Numbered from the stretch's first letter, positions 1 to 10,673 are shown. The stretch is DNA of 64,000 bases from Molanna angustata (GCA_963576475.1 OY754975.1:23608455-23672454), one strand, 5' to 3'. Numbers and translations are program-made. The notes: generated by a model not told the origin, from the letters alone.

Positions 1-385
1 TTTCGTAATTGGATTATTTGGAGAAGTGCCAGATAGATTAAAGGTTGTTCTTGGTAGTGGCCTAATTCTTTCTAGTATATATTGTGAATAATATCGAGTG
101 TTCTTTTTTGTTAGTCTTTTTAAAATAATCCAATAAAAATTGTTTTTGTGTGCCGCGTATGTTTTTATTCCAGATGAATTTTTCGCGTAATCATGCTTCA
201 CATTTTTTCAAAATAATTAAACTATTGGTATCAACACGTACACAGAATGGATCCCTAAATGTTTAAAAACGTGGGTCTGCATGGAAAACTAAAAATAGAC
301 AACGTAGACCAGGCAGACCTCCGATGCGATGGAGAAAAAGCTGGCCATCCCCTCCTGAAATAACAAACTCTAGAGCTTAAATAAA
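1..385. other. AT-rich DNA without recognisable feature
   Basis: No open frame with protein-like composition and no repeat boundary could be recognised before the AT1 element that begins at 386. Confidence 0.5.
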
Positions 386-935
386 CGAGTGGGTTGTGAC
401 CAACGCTAAACTCCTCACGAACAAGTCTATAAAATATTTAAATTTTGTATGAATAATATTCAGCATTTATGTATTTTTGATTTATCATGAAAAATTAATG
501 ATTCCTCAATGCCGTTTTATGAAAGTGATGTGCCTTTTTATCAATTTGAAAAAAAAAGTTTCCTGATTTTTGGGGTCACTTCGAAATATTCGACAGTTAA
601 AAAAATGAGAAGGACTATTCAGATATCCTTCAAAATCTAATGGAGTCTAAGCGAGTATTAGATATACAAATTTGCAAAATTTGGAAAGAAGCAAATGAGT
701 ACTTTAAACTATAATTGATAAAGTAAATTAAACACGCCGTACAAAGCACACAGCACATAGCACGTAGCAATTAGTAAATAGCACGTAGTACACAGCACAC
801 ACACAAATACATGGTGATGAAACATTCAGAATGCAATCTCAGCATGATACTAGTTGATAATCTGCAATTAAAAAATAGCCTTGAAAATTGCGAAATCATA
901 ACTCCCCACTTTATCCCCTTGGGTAAGTAAGGAGT
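386..935 (+). mobile_element. AT1 element, short copy 1 (550 bp)
   Basis: The copy starts CGAGTGGGTTGTG and ends AAGGAGT, with A-tracts directly outside both ends. The same termini occur at 5624-6201 and, on the minus strand, at 20285 and 24773. Close to the two ends lie CTAAACTCCTCAC and its approximate complement. Around 735-800 there is a degenerate run of AGCACATAGCACGTAGC-type units followed by ACACACAC. There is no coding capacity, so it is non-autonomous. The class is not settled; the A-tract flanks could be a short target duplication or a target preference. Confidence 0.7.
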
Positions 936-2370
936 AAAAAATACGAAAATTTAACTCGTTGTACATATTTCGCACCTACGTACAAAAAAATATGTTGATA
1001 TAAGACAAATTGAAACTCCAATGAAACTTAAACGACAAATTGAAACTTCAATCAGTTCAATGTCTTGATAAGATTATTTATGATTTTTAGTTGACATATG
1101 TTTTTCGTATTGAGAACAATCATAACAACTTTAACGTGTATTATCTAATTTCTATCAATCGTAAATAGAGTAACTTTTTATGTCTTTTATAATATATGTT
1201 GTACTGGCTTATGAGTTGTAAAATACAACATTTAATAAGTGCTGTAATTGATTTGATACTAAAATGTCGATTGAGTGTATTGTTGATTGGAGCAATAAAT
1301 AATAGTTTTACGAGCAGTTTTATATTTCAAATCCAGCAAAGTATGATAAAAAGGTTATTGGGTTGGGGAATGAGATGTGTGTTAACATCATATGTATTAT
1401 GCCATTGGCAAATATAGTTTAAAGAATAAATTAATGGCTCTTCTGGTAGAGTGCATATAGCGCACTGGATAAGCAAAGCTGGTTCACCCGAATTAAAACT
1501 CCGCCTTGATCGATTTCAGGCAGTCGACAAAGTACGTAAAATAAACTCTCTTTTAATGAATTCCTTTGAGAAAGAGCAATCGAATTTGAGATCTGTGGTG
1601 GTAAGTTGTCGTTTTAAGAAAAAAGATACTGATCTTATTTTATTTCAAGTCTGTCTTCAAATGAAAAATATTTATTATTATTTTTTTCAACCTTGTCAAC
1701 GGACAATTTTTCGTGAAATTTAATCTACGTATTTATAGTAAGATTTGCTCTAGAATTAGGTATGTATATACAACAATAAATATTTTAGTGCTCGATGGAA
1801 GTGTGTGTGTTAGATTAGTAATCCAGTGAACCCGAATTCGAATCCAGCTTCGAAAGATTTTATCCACCATCAGCTCAAGCCTTATCATACGTAGAAAAAT
1901 TTGAATTTGTGTACCCAATTAATTCAAGGAGTTATTCATTCTTTATAAACAAAATTGTTAAATCTTTGAAATATAAGAATATTTCAAAGAAAACCATTGT
2001 TGATGATACACACAAGTGCTTGCACTCCGTTAAATACTTCCAATGTAGGCAATAATTATTTTTACTTTGACCCGCATTAGGTACCTTATATATTATGTTA
2101 AAATGTAGGTATAAATTAAATTATTATTTTCTTTTAAAATCAGCTTTTTTTTTTCTCATATTAGGATTCTGGTTTAGAAACAATTTTCGGAAAATGTATT
2201 TTCACCCAGATATAGTTGTCGCCAAATATCTCAAATCAGGTTTCCGAGTGCGCAGAGCGCAAAATTGTCTTTTTGCTTCGTTGGTATACGTGCAAATCGC
2301 CCCCCCCTCTCGGAATAATGGCTCAAGATAATTGGCGACCACTTTACAACACTTTTTAATCTGCGTATGA
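936..2370. other. Intergenic AT-rich DNA with possible tRNA-like remnants
   Basis: No gene was recognised. Two weak tRNA-like patches are present: about 1432-1500 (GGTAGAGTGC then GGTTCACCCGAATT) and about 1815-1870 (ending in a B-box-like GAATTCGAATCC). Either could be a decayed SINE head; neither folds convincingly. Confidence 0.3.
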
Positions 2371-3625
2371 ATACATACATACAATTACATACATATCGTC
2401 ACGCCATATCCCTTACGGAGTAAGCAGAGAGAACCGAACGCCATACTCCTCTATTTTTTCACACATTCCTAGCTTCCTTTACATCCATTCATCGTCTCAT
2501 ACATGTTCTTCGATTTTTCAAGCTTCTTCTATTTCCTTCTTTCAAAATATCATTCACACGGTCATGCCACCACTTTCATGGGCGGCCCCGGCTATTCACT
2601 CCATCTCTTACACCCATGTATATTTTGTTTTTGTCAGACGTTCATCATTTATTCTTTCAATATACCCAAAACAACTCAGGGAATTTATTTTCATTTTACT
2701 GATAATATCTTGCATTCTCTCCTTATAGGTCCTCATTTTTTATTCTATCATAATATATCGTTCTATTACATTCTCTTTTTAGTGATCTCATTTTTTTTTT
2801 TTTTTATTTATTTAACAAAAACAATACAATGTTCACATATAAATCATAATTTAAAAAGGTATACAATTTCCATCATATAATTCATAATAACCCTCTTTAA
2901 TTGAGATAAAATCTCGTGTTAAAAGAGGGGAGTATCTATTTAATATTATTACATTTACCAAAACATTGTACATCTACTAAAAAATATGAAGCTACACAAA
3001 AAAAGAATGAAATAACAAAAAAAAAAAAATCAGTACAATTTTTTAATTATATTTTTAAATATACTATATTTTTTTTCGAGTCTAAGACTCAAAGGGAGTT
3101 CATTAAACCACTTAGTACCTTTATACTTATAGAAATGTTGTGAGGCAGTTGTACGTAAAAGAGGAATGGTAATACATCCTTGTGAATTTATTCTGCTGCT
3201 TAAAGAAAATGACAATTGGTTTGAATTTGTAAGAATATCTTTATGAATTTGGAACAATGAGATTTTTTTGTAGATATTTTCAACAGTTGAAACTTTAAAT
3301 TCTTGAAATAAATTAATAGTTGGATAATCAAATCTCTTTTTTAATATAATTTTAATAATTTTCCACAGCATTTATCATTTCCATTTCCACAGCATTTATC
3401 ATTTCCATAAAACATTTCCACAGCATTTATTCTGCATTCATGCGTTTTTTGCCACGTCCATGTTTCACTGACATACGTCATAGTAGGCACTTCAATTGCA
3501 ATATGTACTGCAATTTTGGCCTACCTTGAGATGCTTGGATCGGAAATTACTGGTCTGAGTGCTCCGTTTATTGCCATAACTCTTCTTTCAATATCTTTAT
3601 CAGGTATTCCATTCCGTTCAAATGC
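2371..3625 (-). mobile_element. LINE-N1 3' end, interrupted by a second LINE
   Basis: Read on the minus strand this matches the C-terminal coding part and 3' tail of the same retrotransposon family found at 35121-36935 and 7620-8025. The 3' end is at the left, where the tail CATACATACAATTACATACAT follows the block whose complement reads GGTTCTCTCTGC. Homology runs from 2371 to about 2788, is broken by a different LINE fragment (2790-3370), and resumes at about 3371-3625. Around the break the segment TTTCCACAGCATTTAT is present three times, a local duplication. It is a 5'-truncated, inactive copy. Confidence 0.75.
2790..3370 (-). mobile_element. CR1/jockey-like LINE 3' fragment nested in LINE-N1
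   Basis: The minus-strand frame 3371-3030 (113 codons) resembles the C-terminal end of LINE ORF2. It has the family signature of an aromatic/small stretch, then W-F-N-E-L-P (residues about 88-93), then I-F-K-N-I-I-K-K-L near the stop. It is followed on the minus strand by an A-rich 3' region ending in AAATAAATAAAAAAAAAAAA at 2815-2790. Direction and poly(A) position agree. It interrupts a LINE-N1 copy in the same orientation, so it is the younger insertion. Clade assignment is inference. Confidence 0.65.
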
Positions 3626-4190
3626 ATATGAATGAGATCATTAAATACTTTTAGATGTCCTGTCGACGTGGAACTAGTAAAATTTATACCACACTGTATT
3701 GTATTACGTACATATATACGTTTCAAATCATATCAAATCTTTGTACGTATCACCTACATATGTATATTCAAGTCTCCCGTTTCATTTCCTGGTGGTTGGT
3801 TATCTCTAACAATTCTTATCTTTATGGGTTCTACAAAATTACATTCACGACTGCATTTATAAACTTCACATAATTACAAACGCAAACAATGTATAAATTG
3901 GTTTCCTTTATTATTTCGATTATAATATAAACGGTTATATGAATATTATTTATTGTTTTCATTACATCGGTCACAGTACCTAGGATATATTTTGTAAATT
4001 ATCGGATGAAACTTGCAATAGAGCCATATAATTTTGCTATCGGACTCGACAAAAGCGGACCTAAGTAAAATACTCGTAAATTTACTTATATTCAATAAGG
4101 GAGTTGTTTTTTCCTCTTATCATTACAATTTTTTCATTACTCTTTATTTTTAGGGGTTTTTAATCAAACAAAACTGAATATGGTTCTACA
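3626..4190. other. AT-rich DNA without recognisable feature
   Basis: Short overlapping open frames only, with no family signature and no repeat shared elsewhere in the window. Confidence 0.4.
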
Positions 4191-4212
4191 TATTATGTAT
4201 ATTTTCCTTGTA

Positions 4213-4312
4213 TCAGGCCGACCGAAGATAAGGGCCAGTTCAAGAGACGAGTTGATAAATACCTTGTCATTCGAAACAGTCGTCCTGCTGTTGGGAAAAT
4301 ATATGAATAACC
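4213..4312 (+). pseudogene. Possible LINE ORF2 C-terminal scrap
   Basis: One plus frame reads T-E-D-K-G-Q-F-K-R-R-V-D-K-Y-L then a stop at 4308-4310. F-K-R-R-x-D-K-Y-L is the kind of basic motif that ends many LINE ORF2 proteins. There is no supporting reverse transcriptase sequence upstream, so the call is weak. Confidence 0.3.
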
Positions 4313-4880
4313 ATAGTCAATTTTGCTTGATTTAAAAATACATGGTTTTTAAGGTATATTATACTTTTTTGTTTCAGTGTTTTAACAAAAATAATGCAGA
4401 TTTACTAGTTATAATACACATATTGTTAAGTTTTTTTTTTGAAAAAGGAGTGGAACAAGGACACAACGTTATAATTATTAATTATTTGTGATTGTATGAA
4501 AATTGACGTTTTGATAATTGAAAATCGTCATGAGTGTTGAAAATCGACACACATATTAGGCTGGGCCGTACATTTTTTTTTGCATCCACTAATGAAAGGG
4601 TTGTTAAAAATTGCTAATTTGGATAAACTTATAATTAATAAAAATATATATTCTATACAAGGTAGTTCTCATGTTTAAAAATATGAAAAATTATTATTTT
4701 TGGTCGTTGAAATACTTAGAATGTCGTACTTAGAATGTTGTTGTAATAAATATGTCTTTTTTAGTCTTTTAATAAAAAATTCGTTGATTTGATCGGATGT
4801 AGGTTGTTAATAATTAAATTCTCCACCCGCAATAAAATGTTTATTATATAGTTAGAAAAAGTCAAGAAATTTCATACATC

Positions 4881-5271
4881 TGTGGTGATTTATTAACGTG
4901 GCAACACTCATCTATGGAACATTCCAGAACAACCGTAAAAATATAAATAGTCGTTTTTTCCTTCGCCCGCCATTGCTCTCTCGATCTGTCAACATACGCG
5001 TCAATCGATATTTTATCAGCCGTGTGAAATTATAAAATCTAATTTTAAATTAATTAAGTAAACCAAAGTTTGTTATTTGTGAATAAAATTGTGGATTTCA
5101 GTAAGTCATCTTTTTCAATCGGCTGACCCAAAACATTTCTTTGTAATGGAGATGAATTAATATTTAGAGGGAGTTGTTTGTTTAGATACATAAATCAATT
5201 ATTGAACACGCCTAGTAAAACCTTCAAATAATCAATAAATATTTAAAATCTATTAATAAACAAACCTCTAA
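4881..5271 (+). mobile_element. 391-bp insertion with 5-bp target duplication and promoter-like start
   Basis: The related repeat at 34323-34992 lacks this segment. The insertion is bounded by the direct repeat ACATC (4876-4880 and 5272-5276), and the sister copy has that sequence once. Its ends are imperfectly inverted: GTGGTGATTTATTAA at the left against GAGGTTTGTTTATTAA (complement of the right end). An internal patch at 5167-5188 is also inverted relative to the right end. Inside is a perfect three-module heat-shock element with a TATA box, then a possible splice donor (TTCAGTAAGT, 5098-5107). No coding frame. The transposon class is not identified. Confidence 0.6.
4916..4950 (+). promoter_or_regulatory. 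Heat-shock element plus TATA box
   Basis: GAACATTCCAGAA at 4917-4929 gives three alternating modules (nGAAn, nTTCn, nGAAn), the consensus binding site of the heat-shock factor trimer. TATAAATAG follows at 4942-4950, 12 bases downstream of the last GAA. This spacing is like proximal elements of insect heat-shock promoters. A more GC-rich stretch with possible initiator sites (4965-5010) follows. Function is inferred from the motif arrangement only. Confidence 0.55.
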
Positions 5272-5517
5272 ACATCCAATTTAATTCATACTTTCCAAAA
5301 AACATCCTACAAGTCCCAGGTTCAAGTATCAGTTGAGGGCCAAAAGTACTATTGAATATGAAAATAAAAAATGCAGTTATAATCAAAATATTTATCCGCA
5401 TTTATTGAGACCATTTGCACTATGGTGTGACTTATTCTAAAACTTTGTGGTTTGAAAATGAAATACTATAAATTTAATAACGTACCCACAAAATCACATT
5501 CACATTTTCAAATAACA

Positions 5518-5590
5518 GGTGGCAGAGCGGCTAGCACGCTGGGTTGGCAATCCAGAAGAATCGGGTTCCAATTTCAATTCGATTTTATTC
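5518..5590 (+). repeat. tRNA-derived SINE-like head
   Basis: GGTGGCAGAGCGGCTAGCAC resembles an A box (TGGCnnAGCGG), and GGGTTCCAATTTC about 40 bases further resembles a B box. It is not a functional tRNA: the acceptor stem does not pair and the B box is damaged. Its complement occurs at 34350-34412. Confidence 0.55.
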
Positions 5591-5623
5591 ACTAGCAATT
5601 ATATTTCTCACATTTTACTAAAA

Positions 5624-6201
5624 CAAGTGGGTTGTGGCCAACGCTAAACTCCTCACGAACAAGTCATTCTATAAAGTATTCAAATTTTGTAAAGAAAATT
5701 TTCAGCATTTTCATGAAATGAGTTTGTGAAATTATTTTTTATTTAAATATTTTATTATGAAAACTTGATAACTCTTCAATGCCATTTTATGTAAGTGATG
5801 TGCCTTTTTACGAATTTGAAAATAAAAATTTCAAATTTTAATTTTCCTGAGCTTGGGGTTACCTTGAAATATTTAACAGTTAAAAAAATTGAGAAGCACT
5901 ATTCATATATCGTTTAAAATCTAATGGGATCTAATCGAGTATTAGATATAGGTACATATTTGCAAAATTTGAATAGAATCGAATGAGTACTTTAGTCTAT
6001 AATCGATAAAGTAAAATGAACACGCCGTACATAGCACACTTCACACAGCACATAGCACATGGCACACACACACAGATACATTGTGATGAAACTTTCAGAA
6101 TACAATCTCAGCATAATACTAGTTGATGATCTGCAAAAAAATAGCCTTAAAAATTGCGAAATCATAACTCCCCACTATATCCCATTGGGTTAGTGAGGAG
6201 T
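5624..6201 (+). mobile_element. AT1 element, short copy 2 (578 bp)
   Basis: It starts CAAGTGGGTTGTGG after AAAA and ends GTGAGGAGT before AAAAAAAA, and aligns along its length with 386-935. Conserved interior blocks include GTGATGTGCCTTTTTA, GAACACGCCGTACATAGC and ACTCCCCACTATATCCC. It lies 33 bases downstream of the tRNA-like head of the preceding repeat. No coding capacity. Confidence 0.7.
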
Positions 6202-6380
6202 AAAAAAAATAACAAATATTTTGATACAGATGTTTAACACAATACTATTTTGTCAACCTCTCATACGAGTTTGATATTATTATGTGTATGTATGTACATA
6301 TGTAGGTAGTCGAGCATTATTATCAGATATTTTCACAGTTGAAACACCCAACTAGTGTTGAGCTACGTACCTACCTACTC

Positions 6381-6995
6381 TATGGCCCGGTATTATCGTC
6401 GGCCCTCAACTCATTGAGTTTGTTAAACTCAAGATTAATGTTAAGGGGAGATTGAATCCATTTCCGTATTACAATGCAATATGACATGTCAGTTACTCAA
6501 TCTTCAATTATAGACATATTTAACTTTTTTTCTGTGGTTATTATCTGTCAAATTTTAAATAACCTCAAATAATACGAACTGCAAAACGGGATGCTACGAC
6601 TTGAAATACTATTGCTTTACTACCCAACATGGTAAATTTAATTTTTTTTTACCAAAATAATGCTTTTAAATGCCCATGTTCGTTTCCATATGGCTGTCAG
6701 TTTGTTTTGTTGTGTGGCGCCACCGTCGAAACAACTAACACCTCTAGTGATATAACACTGAAACTACACTCGTTGCCTAACGCCTCTAGTGATAGAAACT
6801 GAAACTACACGCGTTGCCTAGCAAATGACAGTTGACTCACCGTTAAGTACAAACCGCCAGAAACGTTGAGTTAAATATTTGTCGTTTTAGTGACGTATTT
6901 GAGGGAAGATTAGGCCTAAACGGACACTGTTTATACGCTATATTTTTGTAAAACTTGAGTTAAGCTCTTAAACTGAGACTGTAATACCGGCCCTA
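6381..6995. mobile_element. TA-flanked MITE with GGGCCGGTATTA ends
   Basis: TA at 6381-6382 and again at 6994-6995 bracket ends that are inverted: GGCCCGGTATTATCGTC at the left, and CCGGTATTACAGTC as the complement of the right. Weaker inverted similarity continues inward through AACTCAAG blocks. A TA duplication with these ends suggests a Tc1/mariner-superfamily MITE. The interior carries a 41-42 bp tandem duplication at 6736-6818 (CCTCTAGTGATA repeated). Non-coding. Confidence 0.6.
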
Positions 6996-7226
6996 TGACA
7001 ATATAATGGAAAATGTGTCATAGATAAACAGAGTATAAATTTGCACTATGCAATCACCATATTAATGTTGAATTAAGGTCGCGGGTGGTGATGTGGGGGT
7101 GATTGTATACATTATCATTTTCTCTGGTCTTTTGTGCTAGATTTTAAAGCGTAAGAATTGTAGAAAATTATGATAAAGTTTGTCATCACTTTGCATCACT
7201 GTGTTTACATATACATACCTACCGCA
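6996..7226. other. Spacer without recognisable feature
   Basis: Nothing beyond simple AT-rich sequence is seen between two MITEs. Confidence 0.4.
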
Positions 7227-7506
7227 GGGGGCAAGTTTGGTCAACCGTCGAAATCAAAAACGTACATGTTTACCCGTATTATGGATATAATTTATTAATA
7301 AAATTCACAATATCATTTTTAACATATTATTATCCACCATATTACTATATATAATTATCATATGAAGTTTTATAATATGTTAGAATTTGACCAGAATAGC
7401 CCTCCTGGTCCAACCAGCGATATCAAAACCCTCGGGATAACCCATATCATGGATATAATTATCATATGGAGTTCTATGTCATCTAAAGATATTATAGAAC
7501 TCCATA
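7227..7506. mobile_element. TA1 MITE fragments (GGGGCAAGTC family)
   Basis: The left arm of the MITE found intact at 40642-40822 occurs twice in tandem: a decayed one starting GGGGGCAAGTTTGGTC at 7227, and a better one from CCTCCTGGTCCAACC (7401) through the centre TGGAGTTCTATGTCATC to about 7506. The right arm is missing from both. Confidence 0.6.
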
Positions 7507-7511
7507 TATTT

Positions 7512-7619
7512 CGTCTGCCTTCGTGGCTCAGTAGGTTGGATATCTGACTACTAATCCAAAGGTCTCGGGTTCGATTTCCGATGGAGACACAGTTTTAAAT
7601 TGCATTTTCAGTCTGGATC
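7512..7619 (+). repeat. SINE1, 5' part (split copy)
   Basis: The tRNA-derived head has an A box GTGGCTCAGTAGG and a B box GGGTTCGATTTCC, followed by GGAGACACAG and CAGTCTGGATC. The copy is interrupted after AGTCTGGATC by a LINE insertion and continues at 8036. Related copies lie at 34997 (+) and 59930-60036 (-). Confidence 0.7.
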
Positions 7620-8025
7620 CCTAAGACGAATGTGTGGTAAAACATTTTATGATAGGATAAGGAATCAAGATATCAGAAGAGAATGTAAGATTGAAAGGGA
7701 TATTTTGAGTAGAATGAAGATAAATGCTTTGCAATGGTTCGGACATGTAGAGAGAATGAACGACTGACAAAGAAAGTATACAAGGCTGAAAAGAGTGGAA
7801 TGAGATGTAAGAGTCGACCAAGAAAGAGCTGGCATGATCATATAAATGAGATTTTGAAAGAGGGGAACATACGAAGTCAGAACAATAGGAGAGCATGGGT
7901 GACGCGATGTATGAATGTAAATGAGGCAAAACAGGTATGTAAAGATAGAAGAGTCTGGCGTTCGGTTCTCTCTGCCTACCCCAAATAGGGAAACGACGTG
8001 ATGGTATGTATGTATTAATGTATGT
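7620..8025 (+). mobile_element. LINE-N1 3' fragment inserted in SINE1
   Basis: This is a 406-bp 5'-truncated retrotransposon copy. Its frame (7734-7988 in part) shows the ORF2 C-terminal signature N-E-R-L-T-K-K-V-Y, then R-P-R-K-S-W-H-D-H-I, then V-W-R-S-V-L-S-A-Y-P before the stop. The untranslated tail ends GTGATGGTATGTATGTATT. It is flanked by a perfect 10-bp direct repeat AGTCTGGATC (7610-7619 and 8026-8035), as expected for target-primed reverse transcription. The copy contains frameshifts and no reverse transcriptase core, so it is dead on arrival. Confidence 0.85.
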
Positions 8026-8035
8026 AGTCTGGATC

Positions 8036-8151
8036 TGTGAGACGATTCATTTCGTAAGTCTCCAGAATATGGCAACTTGTTATTGGGTGCGTGTTAAATT
8101 AATATTTGACATAGTAACTGTTAGTTGCCCGAGAAGCAATATTAAACATAA
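8036..8151 (+). repeat. SINE1, 3' part (continuation)
   Basis: TGTGAGACGATTCATTTCG and CTCCAGAATATGGCAACTTG continue the SINE1 body after the LINE insertion. The same body is seen at 13590-13740 and 35030-35105. Confidence 0.65.
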
Positions 8152-10109
8152 TCCAACTGTCGATTTGTTCAGGAGAACTTTGTTCTCTAAACATATCGAC
8201 AATGTATCAAGCCAGAATACGCGAGAATTGTATGGAGAGGTCTACTTTTTTCACGGCTTTTCCAACTTTGAAGTCAAAAAACACCAACTTAGAGGCTTCG
8301 CAGCATATATGTTCCATACACGGATTTACTCAGAATTCGCAGTAGAACATTTCGTGTGTCTGTGTGTGTGTGTCTGTGTGTGTGTGTGTGTCTGTGTGTG
8401 TGTGTGTATGTCTGTGTGTGTGTGTGTGTGTCAGTCCCCCCCTTATAACTTTTGATCCGCTCAATTTACAGAGCCTAAAATTTCAGAATATATAAACAGT
8501 TACAGGCCTACAAAACTTTTATACTCGGAATTTTGAATTTTTGTTTCAGTCAGGGATTATCAACTTTTGAATTTTTATTTTATTTTTCCATATATCTCAG
8601 AAACCATAAACGTTAGAACGCTGAAAATTGGTACAAACATAGACAAATATAAAATCTCAAATTAGTTTTTTCAAAAAAATTCCAGGGTTTCTCAAACATT
8701 TTTTATTAAGAAAAATATTTTTTTTATGATAAATTTATAAGTTTAACTGCCTATATTTCCAAAACTTTTACAATTATCGAAAAAAGCCGAAACACCCCAA
8801 CTAGATAATTTAATTTTCTATAACTAGTTGCATGTAACACATGAGATCCAACTGTCGATAGCGATAGTATGTATAGTTGAAGAATATGTACCAAACTATA
8901 AACCCATAGATACAAATTATTGAATATTTTCAGATATTTTGTTTTCTATACAACATTGTAGGTATGTATGTCAAGATAGGATAGTATGGAGGAAGATCCT
9001 TTTTCCTACCCAGAATATGCAAATAGCATGATGGTATGTATGTATGTTTGGAGATGAAGTATCAAACTATTAAGTCTTCTTACATATTGTGTATAGGCGA
9101 CTGCCATACAAAATGTATGAAGCGATGTCGTCACTAAATTCAATTTTTAAAAAAATTGTTAAAAAAAAATTGGGATCTTCTACCACAATGTTGATATTTT
9201 TTATAGAAAATTAAATTATCTAGTTGGGGTGTTTCGGCTTTTTTCGATATTTTAAAAAAAAATTACAGTATAAGCAGTTAAACTCATAAATTTATAAAAA
9301 AAAAAAATACTTTTCTTAATAAAAAATGTTTGAGAAACCCTGGAATTTTTTTGAAAAAACTAATTTGAGATTTTGTATTTGTCTATGTTTGTACCAATTT
9401 TCAGCGTTCTAGCGTTTATGGTTTCTGAGATATATGGAAAAATAAAATAAAAATTCAAAAGTTGATAACCCCTGACTGAAACAAAAATTCAAAATTCCGA
9501 GTATAAAAGTTTTGTAGGCCTGTAACTGTTTATATATTCTGAAATTTAAGGCTCTGTAAATTGAGCGGATCAAAAGTTATAAGGGGGGGACGGACAAACA
9601 GACACACAGACACACACACACAGACACACACACACAGACACACACACACAGACACACACACACACACACAGACACACGAAATGTTCTAATCCGAATTCTG
9701 AGTAAATCCGTGTATGGAACATATATGCTGCGAAGCCTCTAAGTTGGTGTTTTTTGACTTCAAAGTTGGAAAAGCCGTGAAAAAAGTAGACCTCTCCATA
9801 CAATTCTCGCGTATTCTGGCTTGATACATTGTCGATATGTTAAGGGAACAAAGTTCTCCTGAACAAATCGACAGTTGGATTAACATTGTAGTAGAAGATC
9901 TCAATTTTTTTTTAACAATTTTTTTAAAAATTGAATTTAGTGACGACATCGCTTCATACATTTTGTATGGCAGTCGCCTGTACACAATATGTAAGAAGAC
10001 TTAATAGTTTGATACTTCATCTCCAAACATACATACATACCATCATGCTATTTGCATATTCTGGGTAGGAAAAAGGATCTTCCTCCATACTATCCTATCT
10101 TGACATACA
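8152..10109 (+). mobile_element. HEL1 copy A (Helitron), split by copy B, 3' end lost
   Basis: It starts TCCAACTGTCGA after an A (8151). The 5' end forms a nested palindrome (TGTCGAT...ATCGACA around GAGAAC...GTTCTC). A GT microsatellite lies at about 8345-8430, followed by CCCCCCCTTATAAC. The copy runs to 8823, is interrupted by copy B in reverse, resumes at 9880 (TTAACATTGTAG) and loses family similarity at about 10109. The 3' hairpin and CTAG are missing. Non-autonomous; no Rep/helicase sequence is present. Confidence 0.85.
8824..9879 (-). mobile_element. HEL1 copy B, full length, nested in copy A
   Basis: On the minus strand it runs TCCAACTGTCGA...GCAACTAG, 1056 bp, with A before the 5' TC and T after the 3' CTAG. 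The order is 5' palindrome, GT microsatellite, conserved body, subterminal TCGACAGTTGGA, hairpin CATGTGTTACATG, then CAACTAG. These are the hallmarks of a Helitron: TC start, short 3' hairpin, CTAG end, A|T target and no target duplication. Copy A lacks about 7 bp at the junction compared with copy E, either pre-existing or lost on insertion. Confidence 0.9.
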
Positions 10110-10111
10110 TA

Positions 10112-10278
10112 CTACATTAGTTATTTTTTTTAATGTGTTAGTTACTTTTTTTAAATATATAATGCAACTGGCTCACGCCAGTCGCAATTATAACTACAAA
10201 CAAACCAAACCAACCTATTTTAACCAAACTTTTGTAGGTTAGATTTAAAAAAAATGGTGTGAAGACTAGGCTATCCAT
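10112..10278 (-). mobile_element. MITE copy related to 28944-29139
   Basis: AATTATAACTACAAACAAAC, TTTTGTAGGTTAG and the end GGTGTGAAGACTAGGCTATCC match the MITE at 28944-29139. The opposite terminus is decayed. It sits where HEL1 copy A loses its 3' end. Confidence 0.55.
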
Positions 10279-10404
10279 AAAAACATGAACCCGGAATAGA
10301 AAAAATAGTATTGACAGCAAAATAGTAGGCAAGCGATAAGATTTAGTGATGAGCAAATGCAAGACTAAGACCTGCGAGGAGAATTTCCAATTCACAAATC
10401 TTTG

Positions 10405-10628
10405 TCCAACTGTCGATTTGTTCAGGAGAACTTTGTTCTCTTAACATATCGACAATGTATCAAGAAGGAATACGCGAGAATTGTATGGAGAGGTCTACTT
10501 TTTTCACGGCTTTTCCAACTTTGAAGTCAAAAAACACCAACTTAGAGGCTTCGCAGCATATATGTTCCATACACGGATTTACTCAGAATTCGGAGTAGAA
10601 CATTTCGTGTGTCTGTGTGTGTGTCTGT

Positions 10629-10673
<45 letters not shown>

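Larger units (their letters stand above)
4628..5600 (+). repeat. tRNA-containing interspersed repeat, copy 1
   Basis: This block is repeated in reverse complement at 34323-34992. Shared landmarks are ATTCTCCACCCGCAATAAAA, AAAACATCCTACAAG, TATCAGTTGAGGGCC and a terminal tRNA-like stretch. Relative to the other copy, this one has a 391-bp insertion (4881-5271) with a 5-bp direct repeat at its ends. Without the insertion it is about 580 bp, close to the other copy. The tRNA-like end suggests a SINE fused to, or inserted in, a longer non-autonomous unit. Confidence 0.7.

Noticed and set aside
4881..5101. Solo LTR reading of the heat-shock-element insertion (TG start, CA end, TATA inside)
   Set aside because: The sister repeat shows the inserted segment extends to 5271, and no direct repeat fits an LTR ending at 5101. 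Kept as an unclassified insertion.
8006..8455. Open frame with a C-V-C-V repeat (also at 9570, 10481, 12146, 12602, 15627)
   Set aside because: It is the translation of the HEL1 GT microsatellite and flank. It occurs on whichever strand HEL1 lies, a second frame is also open over the same sequence, and old copies lose it freely.
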